From assembly GCA_013178375.1 (NCBI GenBank), contig JABLXQ010000028.1, positions 93,564-157,563 on the forward strand: DNA of 64,000 bases. The letters run 5' to 3'. Positions 18,354-26,878 of the stretch are shown piece after piece. Within the stretch, counting starts at the first letter, position 1. Every line of letters starts with the position of its first letter. This DNA is from Gammaproteobacteria bacterium (GTDB lineage Bacteria > Pseudomonadota > Gammaproteobacteria > Pseudomonadales > Ketobacteraceae). The translations under genes and the position numbers were made by a program. Under the pieces are notes generated by a model, which saw only the letters and a program-made list of their open reading frames with translations, was not told where the DNA came from and ran no database searches.

Positions 18354-19670
18354 TTAATCAAAAATGCTGAATTTCATATCCTCGGTGGCTTCCTTGTTCA
18401 ACTGGCGCGAGTACTCCAACATGTCCTGATTGCGCTTGCTGTCAGGATCGATCATGTAAGGTGTCACAAAGATAACCAGCTCGGTCGATTTTTCCTGGAA
18501 GGCGCGCGATTTGAACAATTCACCCAGAATCGGGATGGAACCCAGACCAGGTACCTTGCCTACAGACTTGCTGTCCTCTGATTGCAACATACCGGATATG
18601 ACCATGGTCTGGCCTGCCTGCACGTTCATTTCCATATCGGTTTTACGCGATGTGAAGCCAGGGATACCCAACACTTCGACGCTGTAATCCACAGCACTCA
18701 CTTCGACATTGATTTTCGTTGCGATAAAACCGTCCGGATCTGCTACCGGTGAAAAGTCCAGAATCACACCGACCTGCTTGAATTCAACTGTCAACTCACC
18801 GTCAGCACCACGAATCGGAATGGGGATTTCACCACCGGCCAGAAATTTCGCCTTGGATCCGCTTTTGGTAACCAGCTTCGGCTGGGCCAGCACCCGCGCA
18901 ACGCCCTTGGTTTGCAGAAGGTTGATGGTGGAACCGATCTCGGTCGCCGGATCGAGTTCACCGGCTGGAGTGCCTTCCTTGTTGCCGAAACCAAACCAGG
19001 AATTGATTTTTTCGAAATTGGTCACGCCATGCACGGGCCCGACCAACTCATAGAAAGGGCCAGGGGCAGTTGCATCCCAGGCGATACCCACGTCCAGCAA
19101 ATCATCGCGCCGCACTTCGACAACCTGAACATCCAGCAGGATCATGGCCTGCATGCTGACCTTCGGCGTCATTACATTGAAAACGATCGTGCCGCTCTTC
19201 AGCTCCTTCTCCATTTTCTTTTTCATGTCTTCAATGATAGGGATATCCTGCTCGCGCAAAACACGACCCTCAATGAACACCACACCATTCTCTTCCCGTG
19301 CATTAACCCCTTCAACATCTGCCAGAACGATGTTGGCCACTTCAAGAATCTGCACCCACGAGTTGTCGGTGACCTTCAGCAAATAGCGCTTCTGCTGACC
19401 AGAGCCCGACCAGATACGCAGATCTGTCACGCCGGCCTTAAGGCCCGTCAACAGGATTTCATCAGGACCAGTGGCCTGGGCATTTGCTATATCAGGATGA
19501 CCGATAGAGACCCGGGTAACACCGGGATAGGGCATCAGGCGAGTCTGGCCCTGGATAATGTTGACCGTGCTTTCATATTCTTCTTCGGCTTGCAGCGAAA
19601 CAGCCGCTAACAGCGAGAACATTAGCGAAAACGTCAGTACGGCCAACCTTCCATAGAGAGCTGATTTCAT
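18354..19670 (-). CDS. rcpA: Tad pilus secretin RcpA/CpaC
   Basis: RcpA forms the outer-membrane channel for the Flp pilus. The 438-residue protein has a signal peptide (LAVLTFSLMFSLLAAVSLQA), an N-terminal pilus-assembly domain with the GVTRVSIGHPDIANAQ and KAGVTDLRIW motifs, and a secretin domain from about 190 onward. Landmarks there are VARVLAQPKLVTKSGSKAKFLAGGEIPIP and the C-terminal QAGQTMVISGMLQSED with GLGSIPILGELFKS. No lipobox is seen, so a pilotin such as the TPR lipoprotein may be needed. Its leader is A-rich (ATAATAACAACAGG). It lies 51 bases after the cpaB-like gene. Confidence 0.94.
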   Translation of the reverse strand: MKSALYGRLAVLTFSLMFSLLAAVSLQAEEEYESTVNIIQGQTRLMPYPGVTRVSIGHPDIANAQATGPDEILLTGLKAGVTDLRIWSGSGQQKRYLLKVTDNSWVQILEVANIVLADVEGVNAREENGVVFIEGRVLREQDIPIIEDMKKKMEKELKSGTIVFNVMTPKVSMQAMILLDVQVVEVRRDDLLDVGIAWDATAPGPFYELVGPVHGVTNFEKINSWFGFGNKEGTPAGELDPATEIGSTINLLQTKGVARVLAQPKLVTKSGSKAKFLAGGEIPIPIRGADGELTVEFKQVGVILDFSPVADPDGFIATKINVEVSAVDYSVEVLGIPGFTSRKTDMEMNVQAGQTMVISGMLQSEDSKSVGKVPGLGSIPILGELFKSRAFQEKSTELVIFVTPYMIDPDSKRNQDMLEYSRQLNKEATEDMKFSIFD

Positions 19671-19721
19671 ACTACAGGATTCCTGTTGTTATTATTTTCA
19701 AAGGTTAAAATTGCTGAAGAA

Positions 19722-20537
19722 TCAGGAGCGCTTGCCACCTTTGATCAGCTCAAAGCCCCATTCACTTTTCTTGGGTGCCGGCGGAGGTGGTTCAGGCTTG
19801 GGTGCCTGGGGAACATCGACCAGATTATCGATGGTTACGTAATCGTTGAAGCGGTCATTGCCATCTTCCGGCTTACGCAACAACACGGTAATCTCACCCA
19901 CGGTCTGAGCATGGATAAGTCGCGTTGCAATCAGAGGTGACACGCCCAACGTGATTTCTCCGTATCGCCCCTTCTGCTTTTCCGGTACGCCGTCATCCAG
20001 ATCAGTTCCTGTGGCAATGACACGCAGATCCTGCGCCAGCGGAACCGTGCGCTTGAGGTCGCCATCCTGAACAGTAATCATCAGATCAATAAAATCGCCG
20101 GGCCCCAAAAAGCCGGAAAATGTATCCAGGCTGGAAACCGGGATTGAAATCGCACGCTCGCCGTCCTTCAGCAAGCTCGCCAACCCAGCCACCTTGACCT
20201 GACTTACGTTGATGGTGAGGATGGGATTGCCTTTCTTGACCGCATGCACAACCTGGCGGCCTTCTATCGTAGAAAACCGATTGGGGGAAAGCCCATCTGC
20301 TGGAACAAAAATTTTGGGAATCTGACGAACCGAAGCATTGGCTGTACTGACGACGTCGCCAACAGCGAGATCTTTTGAAGCAACGACAACCGGCACCGTT
20401 TCGCGCTCGGCATCAAAGCCGGATTTATAGGTTTTGATTTCCTGATTGATATAGTTCTTCGACAAGTACCAACCCGTGGCACCCGCAACTGCAGCACAAA
20501 CAAGCAGGATAATGGTAGTTTTATTATTCGACTTCAT
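19722..20537 (-). CDS. cpaB: Flp pilus assembly protein CpaB/RcpC
   Basis: CpaB/RcpC is a periplasmic, membrane-anchored protein that works with the secretin. From the ATG at 20537 the product is 271 residues with an N-terminal membrane helix (TIILLVCAAVAGATGWYLS). A SAF-type domain follows (about 45-105: VPVVVASKDLAVGDVV ... GRQVVHAVKKGNPILT). Next is the RcpC region with ISIPVSSLDTFSGFLGPGDFIDLMITV. The C-terminus is Pro-rich and basic. A GTG 18 bases upstream overlaps the previous stop and is a possible alternative start. Confidence 0.9.
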   Translation of the reverse strand: MKSNNKTTIILLVCAAVAGATGWYLSKNYINQEIKTYKSGFDAERETVPVVVASKDLAVGDVVSTANASVRQIPKIFVPADGLSPNRFSTIEGRQVVHAVKKGNPILTINVSQVKVAGLASLLKDGERAISIPVSSLDTFSGFLGPGDFIDLMITVQDGDLKRTVPLAQDLRVIATGTDLDDGVPEKQKGRYGEITLGVSPLIATRLIHAQTVGEITVLLRKPEDGNDRFNDYVTIDNLVDVPQAPKPEPPPPAPKKSEWGFELIKGGKRS

Positions 20538-20554
20538 CGCAAATACATCCGCCA

Positions 20555-20800
20555 CTAGGGTTGATAGATTTCAGTGGTGAAACGATTTTGCCGATCATTC
20601 AGGGTTTTCACGAGGAAAGGAGACTCTGACGGCATCGGGCCAACCTGCGCCAAGTTGCCGTTGTTAGGCTCCCTGTCATGGTCCAACCAGTTTCCTGATC
20701 CACCCACAAAGGCATACCAAAGGGGTATCATCATGAAAATTGCGACGATCACGTATTCTATGGTGACAGAGCCAGTCTGTCTTTGAATGGCGGATTTCAT
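20555..20800 (-). CDS. Small TadE/Flp-type pseudopilin
   Basis: This 81-residue protein begins with a basic segment and a prepilin-like helix, TGSVTIEYVIVAIFMMIPLWYAFVG. The Gly followed five residues later by Glu-Tyr resembles the Flp/TadE processing site. The rest is short and polar, with no recognisable domain. It is shorter than the other TadE-like proteins in the locus and may be a minor pilin or a pilus initiator. The ATG is preceded by an A/T-rich leader (TACAATAATAAT) with no clear Shine-Dalgarno sequence. Confidence 0.75.
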   Translation of the reverse strand: MKSAIQRQTGSVTIEYVIVAIFMMIPLWYAFVGGSGNWLDHDREPNNGNLAQVGPMPSESPFLVKTLNDRQNRFTTEIYQP

Positions 20801-20830
20801 ATTATTATTGTATATGCCTGATAGGTTTAT

Positions 20831-21541
20831 CTACTTCAACCAGTGTATTAAAAGCTGTGTTGACTGACTGTTGTTATGTTGTAAGGCCTTCGCCGTCAAC
20901 TGTAACAGTTCACCACCACGCTGAAAACTCATCACTGCAGAATTGCGTTGATCGCCACTCGCAGTAACAAGCTGCCATCCTTGTGATCCCAGCTCACGCT
21001 TATAAAAATCAGCAACATAGGATACATCAACCCGCGCCTCCAGTGACACGGTTTCCTCGCGCTTTCCCAGGTCCAGGGATTCCACCTTGCTGTAAACTTT
21101 CGCTCGCGGAGGCAGGGGCAACTGAGTTTTTTTGGAGCTTTTATAATTCAGCGGAGTGGGGGTAACCACTGCCTTGCCCTGAACCATCCCACGGGATTCC
21201 TCATACTGGATAGTGTAATAAAAACCATCCAGCTCATAACCCAGAATCGTTCTTGCGCCAAAGGAACGCTCACTTTGCTTACCATGTCCTTTAGCTTTCC
21301 ACAGGGACCGGTAAAACTGGGCAACCTCTTCGGGCTTGCCGCGATAAGTAAACATCTTGATAGACGTTGGAATTCCGTTCACTGCCATATGCTGGCCAAC
21401 CCAATACCATTCGGCCTTTGGCATGATCTCGATCGAGGGCAGATTGACTGTCAGTGGATCCTGGGAAAAAGCGGAAACATGCGGAGAAACCAGCCAAAAG
21501 ACCAGCAGCAAAAGTGCCTGAGCATACTGCGATAGCTTCAC
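20831..21541 (-). CDS. Exported protein of unknown function in the tad operon
   Basis: The 236-residue product starts at a GTG and has a signal peptide (AQALLLLVFWLVSPHVSAFS), so it should be periplasmic. I recognise no family. The mature part seems to hold two similar alpha/beta units: one near 60-120 (TYRGKPEEVAQFYRSLWKAKG) and one near 165-220 (VDVSYVADFYKRELGSQGW), each with a Phe-Tyr-containing helix followed by strands. Such repeats suggest an internal duplication. Placement between the TadE-like gene and the pseudopilin gene implies a part in pilus assembly. Confidence 0.65.
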   Translation of the reverse strand: MKLSQYAQALLLLVFWLVSPHVSAFSQDPLTVNLPSIEIMPKAEWYWVGQHMAVNGIPTSIKMFTYRGKPEEVAQFYRSLWKAKGHGKQSERSFGARTILGYELDGFYYTIQYEESRGMVQGKAVVTPTPLNYKSSKKTQLPLPPRAKVYSKVESLDLGKREETVSLEARVDVSYVADFYKRELGSQGWQLVTASGDQRNSAVMSFQRGGELLQLTAKALQHNNSQSTQLLIHWLK

Positions 21542-21546
21542 AACAA

Positions 21547-22431
21547 CTACGGCCGGTATTCTTCAAGTGCACCAGATGGCAGATTGAGCGATTGCTCAGG
21601 ATCAACCATGTCGAGCGACGCCCTTCTTCCAGCGGGATTGGTGAACAGATTGTCTCCTATCTCATCGAACCCCAAGTTGGAGATCAACGAGGAGAGCCCG
21701 GACGTATTTTGCCAGAAATTCTGGAACCTGCGGGAAATGGAGTTCATGCCTGACACCCGGTCATGAAACATCTCATCATTTGCGGAAGTCCAACCATCAG
21801 CCACCAAGGCCGAGGATGAGCTAATGTAATATCGAGACGTTTTGGCCACCTCGTCCACCGGCGGTGCAGTAGTCGAATCAGGATCCCTTTCATAATGCCA
21901 GGCATCTACAGGACGGGTGGGCTGCAAAATTGACAAATCCGATGAAATCGGAATGGACAGCTTCGCCGTCTGCAAGGTATTCAACTGAAACGCGTTAGCC
22001 GGATCATCAAGCCCACCCTTGTCTGCCAGCCAGGCACTGGCATTTTGTTTGAGTCGGGTGGCACTCTCGAACGAGTCAACGTCCGTGGCAACACCCGAGG
22101 CAAGATCACCTGAGATAAGATCAACCATGCTGGTTCTGGTTTTGAAATCCATCCAACCCGCCGCAACAGAGGTCTGTCCCGAGCCAAAGCCCTGATTTTC
22201 ACCCAGAATGAAGCGTTGTTCGACTTCGTTCGCAAGCTCCTCGTCACTTTTCAAATCCTGTGCTGAGTAGGCGGTACGCTCCCACGCCATATAGCGACTG
22301 GCTTTATGAGCTGTCGTCTGCACTAACAGCATATTGGCCAGCGTCGGAATGAACAGTAACACCGGGACAAAAAACGCCAGCGACACCAGAAACTCTGCAA
22401 TCGATTGCCCTTTGCTCTTATGCTGCTTCAT
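21547..22431 (-). CDS. TadE-like envelope protein
   Basis: From the ATG at 22431 this is a 294-residue protein with a TadE-type start: basic residues, then GQSIAEFLVSLAFFVPVLLFIPTLANMLL and KASRYMAWERTAYS. The rest is a soluble domain, mostly polar, with no family I recognise. A TTG four codons upstream overlaps the preceding stop. With the next gene upstream it forms a pair of large TadE/TadG-like proteins directly behind the pilin. They are bigger than standard TadE and may be minor pilins carrying adhesive or sensory domains, which is inference. Confidence 0.7.
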   Translation of the reverse strand: MKQHKSKGQSIAEFLVSLAFFVPVLLFIPTLANMLLVQTTAHKASRYMAWERTAYSAQDLKSDEELANEVEQRFILGENQGFGSGQTSVAAGWMDFKTRTSMVDLISGDLASGVATDVDSFESATRLKQNASAWLADKGGLDDPANAFQLNTLQTAKLSIPISSDLSILQPTRPVDAWHYERDPDSTTAPPVDEVAKTSRYYISSSSALVADGWTSANDEMFHDRVSGMNSISRRFQNFWQNTSGLSSLISNLGFDEIGDNLFTNPAGRRASLDMVDPEQSLNLPSGALEEYRP

Positions 22432-22439
22432 AAATGCAC

Positions 22440-24014
22440 TCAACGCACAATACGCGCTTGCCAGAAAGGGTTGAACAGGTTTGGTTTTTCGTTCTGCGGC
22501 ACGCCAGACGCATCTGCGGGTAGAGACTTGAAACCATAAGCGCAGTTGCCATTTACTTCCACACAGGCTGGACGTTCGAAGAACACCTCAGCCTGCGCCA
22601 CCGCAAACACGGTATCATCGCAAATACTTTCCTCTTCAAAACTGTGCAAATTGTTGTGCCAGCCTTCGATTTCCAGGCCGTCTTTATCGACACCGATGTT
22701 GTCACCACAGGCAGACTGCGACACAAATGCGGTAATACGCGGCATGGTGTAGGAAGGATTCAGATAGGTATAACGTTGCACGCCGGCGTAGCGGCCACCT
22801 GCCAACGCATCGCAACGGACCGGTTTTCCATCGCCACACAATCCCCATGCACTGAATGTGGCAATCAAGCCAGAATCAATAGCCCTTCCCGCTTCTTCAC
22901 TGACGTCCGCAATGTTGCCCTCAACCGACACATTGATTAACCCTGCACGAAACCGGTCTTCATCTGCAGTCCAGTTGAGCTGGCCCGACGCAGCATCGAA
23001 TTCAATATCGGTACTACCGCTGCGCGTGGCACCGACCAAGCCACCTAACCACCTATAACTCGTATTTCTATCGCGAATCCAGCTCGCGTTCTCCATAGTG
23101 GAATACGTGGTTCGCAACATATCCTGCATGGCACCATTGTCCGTCATCGGAGAATCCGCAGTTCCTGGACCCGCAACGCCGCCACCACCTCCAGCCACCA
23201 GAGAATCACAGAATACATCTACCTGATTCGACGCTCCCACTTCGTCCGCAGATGCCTGCCCGGGCATAACAAACAGCATCATTTTGCAAAAATCCGTGCT
23301 CATGTCGGAGGCCGCAAGCGCCAGCTGCTGAATTTCAGGGGAACCGTTTTCTGCGAAATAGCCCAATGTATCGTCATGATTCAAATTGATGGGTGCAGTC
23401 GGCCGGGCTTGATAATTTTCCAACACCTGCTGCATAGCAACTTCCACCACGGGTTTGGACTGCCCCTCCTGCGGGAAGGCGAATTCGCTAAAGGCTTGCT
23501 GTTGCATGGAGGAATAGAACGCATTATTCGCATCAATCGTAAGCGCGTAAACGCCGACCACTCCATCCGAAAACTGTTTTATGTAGTCCAGCACTTCACC
23601 CAGTGTGTCGGCAGTGTTATTGATAAGATCACTGAGGCCGGGAAATAGAAAATTAAGAAGGGAAACCAAAAAACCGCCGAGACCGCTCGTAAGAAGGTCC
23701 AGAAAGTTTTGCCCCACTGCCGTCACAAGATCAACTTCCATCTGATAACTGAACATGTGGCCGACGGAGACTTCATTGGCGATCATGGCGCGGTTGGTAT
23801 AGGCCATGAAGTTGAGCTGACGTGCGGTAATCTGGGCGCCGGAATAGGCAGCAGCATCTGCCGCATTGACCAGATTTATTTTCTGGTTGACGGCGCGACC
23901 TGAATTGAAGACGAAGAAGAGCATGAGGCTTGCCGCTAGTACTAGCGCCAAGGCCATTATGAGGGACTGACCTGAATGGTACCGTTTCTGTTTAAATTCT
24001 TTCAGGGTAACCAT
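22440..24014 (-). CDS. TadG-like membrane protein
   Basis: This 524-residue protein starts KEFKQKRYHSGQSLIMALALVLAASLMLFFVFNSGRAV, which matches the TadG/Flp N-terminal pattern. The segment INLVNAADAAAYSGAQI follows, common in TadG-like proteins. A second hydrophobic stretch lies near 110-130 (LTSGLGGFLVSLLNFLFPGL). The remainder is a large exported domain with many Cys residues, without the von Willebrand factor fold that is usual in TadG. The ATG at 24014 is preceded by CAACAATAACAATAG and not by a Shine-Dalgarno site. A strong hairpin separates it from the pilin gene. Confidence 0.7.
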   Translation of the reverse strand: MVTLKEFKQKRYHSGQSLIMALALVLAASLMLFFVFNSGRAVNQKINLVNAADAAAYSGAQITARQLNFMAYTNRAMIANEVSVGHMFSYQMEVDLVTAVGQNFLDLLTSGLGGFLVSLLNFLFPGLSDLINNTADTLGEVLDYIKQFSDGVVGVYALTIDANNAFYSSMQQQAFSEFAFPQEGQSKPVVEVAMQQVLENYQARPTAPINLNHDDTLGYFAENGSPEIQQLALAASDMSTDFCKMMLFVMPGQASADEVGASNQVDVFCDSLVAGGGGGVAGPGTADSPMTDNGAMQDMLRTTYSTMENASWIRDRNTSYRWLGGLVGATRSGSTDIEFDAASGQLNWTADEDRFRAGLINVSVEGNIADVSEEAGRAIDSGLIATFSAWGLCGDGKPVRCDALAGGRYAGVQRYTYLNPSYTMPRITAFVSQSACGDNIGVDKDGLEIEGWHNNLHSFEEESICDDTVFAVAQAEVFFERPACVEVNGNCAYGFKSLPADASGVPQNEKPNLFNPFWQARIVR

Positions 24015-24051
24015 ACAAAACACTATTGTTATTGTTGTTAGTGTTTAAACG

Positions 24052-24088
24052 ATGGAACCGGGAGATGCCAAACATCTCCCGGTTCCAT
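24052..24088. other. Perfect 16-bp hairpin between flp and the downstream tad genes
   Basis: The arms atggaaccgggagatg and catctcccggttccat pair perfectly around a 5-base loop (ccaaa). The hairpin starts about 20 bases after the pilin stop and ends 38 bases before the TadG-like start. There is no T-run on the minus strand, so it is probably not a full intrinsic terminator. It could stabilise the 3' end of an abundant pilin mRNA or attenuate read-through into the rest of the operon. Confidence 0.85.
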
Positions 24089-24108
24089 ACATAGGCACAA
24101 CTGTTCGA

Positions 24109-24402
24109 TTACTGCTCCAGACGGGTGTTCTGGCCGTCGTAGTTGCTCAGGCTGGTTTCTTCAGCAGCAGCAGTGGTCGCAGCACCCGCATCAGCAGCTG
24201 CAGCTGCGATATCCGCGGTTCCGGTGGAACCACCCAATTCTTGCGCCATACCAGCCACCTGGTTACGGATGGTGCCACCCATGAAGCCCATTACAGCAAT
24301 ACCAGCAACCGCCAGCAGGCCCACGATGATCAGGTACTCGGACATGCCTTGTCCGCGGATGGTTTTGGAATTCAGTTTGCGAGAGTGTTTGAAAGATTTC
24401 AT
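24109..24402 (-). CDS. flp: Flp-family type IVb pilin
   Basis: Flp is the major pilin subunit of Tad pili. The 97-residue precursor has a basic leader and the motif RGQGMSEYLIIVGLLAVAGI. Cleavage after Gly17 would place Glu22-Tyr23 at mature positions 5 and 6, as in Flp pilins. The mature protein of about 80 residues is longer than the usual 50-60 because of a C-terminal Ala-rich tail (DIAAAAADAGAATTAAAEE). The leader contains AAAAACAAATAG. The processing peptidase (TadV) is not in this window. Confidence 0.92.
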   Translation of the reverse strand: MKSFKHSRKLNSKTIRGQGMSEYLIIVGLLAVAGIAVMGFMGGTIRNQVAGMAQELGGSTGTADIAAAAADAGAATTAAAEETSLSNYDGQNTRLEQ

Positions 24403-24525
24403 AGGTTTAGCCCCGTACTATTTGTTTTTGGAGTGTGCTTTTTTTCGTTGTTCTCTGGTAGTCCAGATCTCAAGATCATATTCGACTTCGATCAAAATTT
24501 AAACCGTAGACGAATAGCCTTGACC

Positions 24526-24556
24526 CATATACTTGCATAGAGAACGCCCAAGTCAA
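24526..24556 (-). promoter_or_regulatory. Candidate flp promoter
   Basis: TTGACT and TATATG lie on the minus strand with a rather long 19-base spacing, about 125 bases before the flp ATG. No clear sigma-54 motif was seen instead. Prediction by eye. Confidence 0.3.
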
Positions 24557-24686
24557 TACTTGCCTGACAGATTGATAACTCTTTTCCGACGAACGATTAC
24601 AGATGAAAGGACAGACGTCGGGAAACTGTCACTTATTGCTCTATAATTGAATTAAAAATGAACTATTTACATACGGTACGCTAGAC

Positions 24687-24714
24687 TTGTTAGCATACAA
24701 TTAGTGTGTAAAAT
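24687..24714 (+). promoter_or_regulatory. Candidate promoter for the kinase gene
   Basis: TTGTTA and TAAAAT are 16 bases apart on the plus strand, about 60 bases before the kinase ATG. The transcribed leader would include CGATAACAATAAAATA. Confidence 0.4.
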
Positions 24715-24776
24715 GACGGCACATTGAACGATAACAATAAAATACCCCCGGTTTTCAGTAAGGGCGACCCCAATCT

Positions 24777-25757
24777 ATGAACCTGACCTGGCTGTTTTCA
24801 TGGCGCTCCAAAAAGCAGCAGCCCTCGCCTGGCCCGACAGACTCAGCCAAACCCGCTCCGCCGGCCAAAAACGAAGCCAAGAGCCCAACATCCACTACCG
24901 CCAGCAAACCTGTCGTCAAGACTCAGGGTCCGTTTGAGGTTCAACTGAATATCGGTCGTTACCGGATGGAGCCCTTCACCGAGGGCGGTATCTGCGTGGT
25001 GATGAAGGGCATCCCGCTGGAACAGGGCAAGCCCAAACTCGCAGTAAAAATGGTGCGGGAACAATGGCTTAACCATCAGGCGGTGCGGCGGCAGTTTACC
25101 AACGAAAGCCAGATAGTGCGTGAACTGCACCATCCCCAGCTGCCCAAGTACCGGTCGCGGGGTCTGATCGACGGCAAGGCATACTATGCCTATGAATTCA
25201 TTGAGGGATTCCAGCTGATAAACCTGTCCCAGGAACAGCAGCGCTTCCCGCCTTCGCTGGTCAAGGAGATTGCCCGGGACATCGTGCGCCAATTGCTGGA
25301 ACAGTTGCACTTTCTTCACAGCAGCCTGAAACCGGTTATCCATGGCGACATCAGTTCCGAGAACATTCTGATCGACACGCGGCAGAAAATTTATCTGGTG
25401 GATTTCGGCTGCTCTCATTTCCAGAAGCAGGCCAGCAAGGAAGCCTACCAGTGGCTGGCGAAGCCCTCGTTCATCTCACCGGAGCAAGCCAGAGGCGAGG
25501 CCTGGGATCATCGCAGTGATCTTTACCAGGCAGGTATCCTGTTTTATGAGTTGCTGCGCAACCGGCGCTGGAATGTGGGGAAGTCGAAACGGGAAAAGGT
25601 GCTGTTCGCGGCATCCACGGAAAGACAGCTGGACAATTTTCTGGTTGATGTGACGGATGCCAAGACATCCGCCTTTGTGGCCAAGCTGCTGGATCCGGAT
25701 CCCGTGCGCCGGTTCCAGAGCGCAAAGGAAGCGCTGGAAGCGCTCTCCAAACCCTGA
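24777..25757 (+). CDS. Eukaryotic-like Ser/Thr protein kinase
   Basis: The 326-residue cytoplasmic protein has a Pro/Ser/Lys-rich N-terminal 50 residues, then a protein kinase domain. The ATP-anchoring Lys91 is in KLAVKMV and the catalytic loop is HGDISSENIL (Asp191, Asn196; HGD replaces the usual HRD). The DFG motif is VDFGCS (Asp209), the APE-like segment is SPEQARGE and the DHRSDLYQAGILFYELL helix is intact. The glycine loop is degenerate (FTEGGICVVMKG). There is no membrane segment and no PASTA sensor. It reads away from flp. Likely targets are Thr residues recognised by the two FHA proteins, with the PP2C protein as antagonist. Confidence 0.9.
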   Translation: MNLTWLFSWRSKKQQPSPGPTDSAKPAPPAKNEAKSPTSTTASKPVVKTQGPFEVQLNIGRYRMEPFTEGGICVVMKGIPLEQGKPKLAVKMVREQWLNHQAVRRQFTNESQIVRELHHPQLPKYRSRGLIDGKAYYAYEFIEGFQLINLSQEQQRFPPSLVKEIARDIVRQLLEQLHFLHSSLKPVIHGDISSENILIDTRQKIYLVDFGCSHFQKQASKEAYQWLAKPSFISPEQARGEAWDHRSDLYQAGILFYELLRNRRWNVGKSKREKVLFAASTERQLDNFLVDVTDAKTSAFVAKLLDPDPVRRFQSAKEALEALSKP

Positions 25758-25762
25758 CGCTT

Positions 25763-26878
25763 TTATTCGATTCTCACGCCCTTGTCGAAGCGACAGGGTA
25801 TGGCCTTGCCGTCCGTGGTGCAGGTGCCACGACCGTGCAACGCATTCTGCTGGAAACCACCGACATACTTGCTTTGATCAGGCCAGGTAAAACTGCCGCC
25901 GCCTTCACGCATGCCGTCGGTAAAATCGCCCACATACTTTTCGCCGCTGGGCCAGCTCAGTGAGCCTCTGCCAGTACGCTTGCCCTGCTTGAAATCACCT
26001 TCGTAAACCCGACCATCGGCAAAAGCCAGAGTGCCCTGCCCGTCCATGACACCGTTGACGAAATGACCTTCATAGCGGTTCCCGCCTGGCCAGGTCATGA
26101 CGCCATTGCCATTGGGAAGATCAGCCGCGAATTCACCTTCGTAGGACTCACCTGAGGGCCACTGCATGGAACCCTGTCCACTCATCTGGTCTGCCTTGAA
26201 GGTTCCTTCGTAGACGCTGCCATCGGCGCGGGTGAGCGAGCCTTTGCCCTCACGCGCACCACCAACGAATTCGCCATCGTAGATTTCGCCATCCGGCAAC
26301 ATCATCTTGCCGTGGCCGGTGCGCTCGTCATCCTGAAACTGGCCCATGTATTTGCGGCCATCGGGCCACTCATAGGTGCCATTGCCGTTTTTCTTGTCAC
26401 TGCGGAACTCGCCGCGGTATTGACGGCCATCGGCCCAGCGGTAAATGCCAATTCCGTTCTTTTCTCCATTCAGGAATTCGCCTTCGTAACGGCTGCCACT
26501 GGGCCAGGAATAGGTACCCTTGCCATTGAACAATCCGTTGGCCCACTTGCCTTTGTAGATACGCCCTTGTGCATCCTTGAACAGGCCATCGCCGCTCATG
26601 ACGTCGTTTTGCCACTGGCCTTCGTAGGTATCGCCGTTGGCCCAGACATAAAGGCCGTGGCCTTCTTTTTTGCCATTTACGAGGTCACCGCTGTAACGGC
26701 TGCCGTCTTCCAGTGTGTGCACTTCGGAGGCTGATGTTTCTGGTTTCACTTTGGCCGCAGTGATGCCAGACGACTCACTGCCACCCTTGCAGCCTGCAAC
26801 AAGGGTCAGGGACAGGAACACGCCGGCCAGCAGCGTCACCTTGGAAAAGGATACGGGCCACGTCATGGAGTTTCTCAT
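25763..26878 (-). CDS. MORN-repeat lipoprotein
   Basis: The 371-residue protein has a lipoprotein signal (LLAGVFLSLTLVAGCKGG, Cys30) and then 13 consecutive MORN repeats of about 23 residues, of the form Y-x-G-x-[FW] ... G-x-G ... W-x-x-G. They fill residues 60 to 358. MORN repeats make extended beta surfaces and in other proteins bind lipids or partner proteins; the role here is unknown. Its ATG overlaps the stop of the adaptor gene (ATGA), so the two are translationally coupled and probably act together in the envelope. It converges on the kinase gene, with 5 bases between them. Confidence 0.88.
   Translation of the reverse strand: MRNSMTWPVSFSKVTLLAGVFLSLTLVAGCKGGSESSGITAAKVKPETSASEVHTLEDGSRYSGDLVNGKKEGHGLYVWANGDTYEGQWQNDVMSGDGLFKDAQGRIYKGKWANGLFNGKGTYSWPSGSRYEGEFLNGEKNGIGIYRWADGRQYRGEFRSDKKNGNGTYEWPDGRKYMGQFQDDERTGHGKMMLPDGEIYDGEFVGGAREGKGSLTRADGSVYEGTFKADQMSGQGSMQWPSGESYEGEFAADLPNGNGVMTWPGGNRYEGHFVNGVMDGQGTLAFADGRVYEGDFKQGKRTGRGSLSWPSGEKYVGDFTDGMREGGGSFTWPDQSKYVGGFQQNALHGRGTCTTDGKAIPCRFDKGVRIE

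Larger units (their letters stand above)
24403..24776. promoter_or_regulatory. 374-base divergent region between flp and the kinase gene
   Basis: This AT-rich stretch holds no gene. It contains candidate promoters in both directions (listed separately) and a short inverted repeat CAAGT-caat-ACTTG next to the flp -35 region that might be an operator. Divergent control from one region would let kinase and pilin expression be linked. Confidence 0.5.

Noticed and set aside
10861..25757. A type VI secretion locus suggested by kinase, PP2C and FHA genes
   Set aside because: No T6SS sheath, baseplate or ClpV genes; all structural genes are of Tad type.
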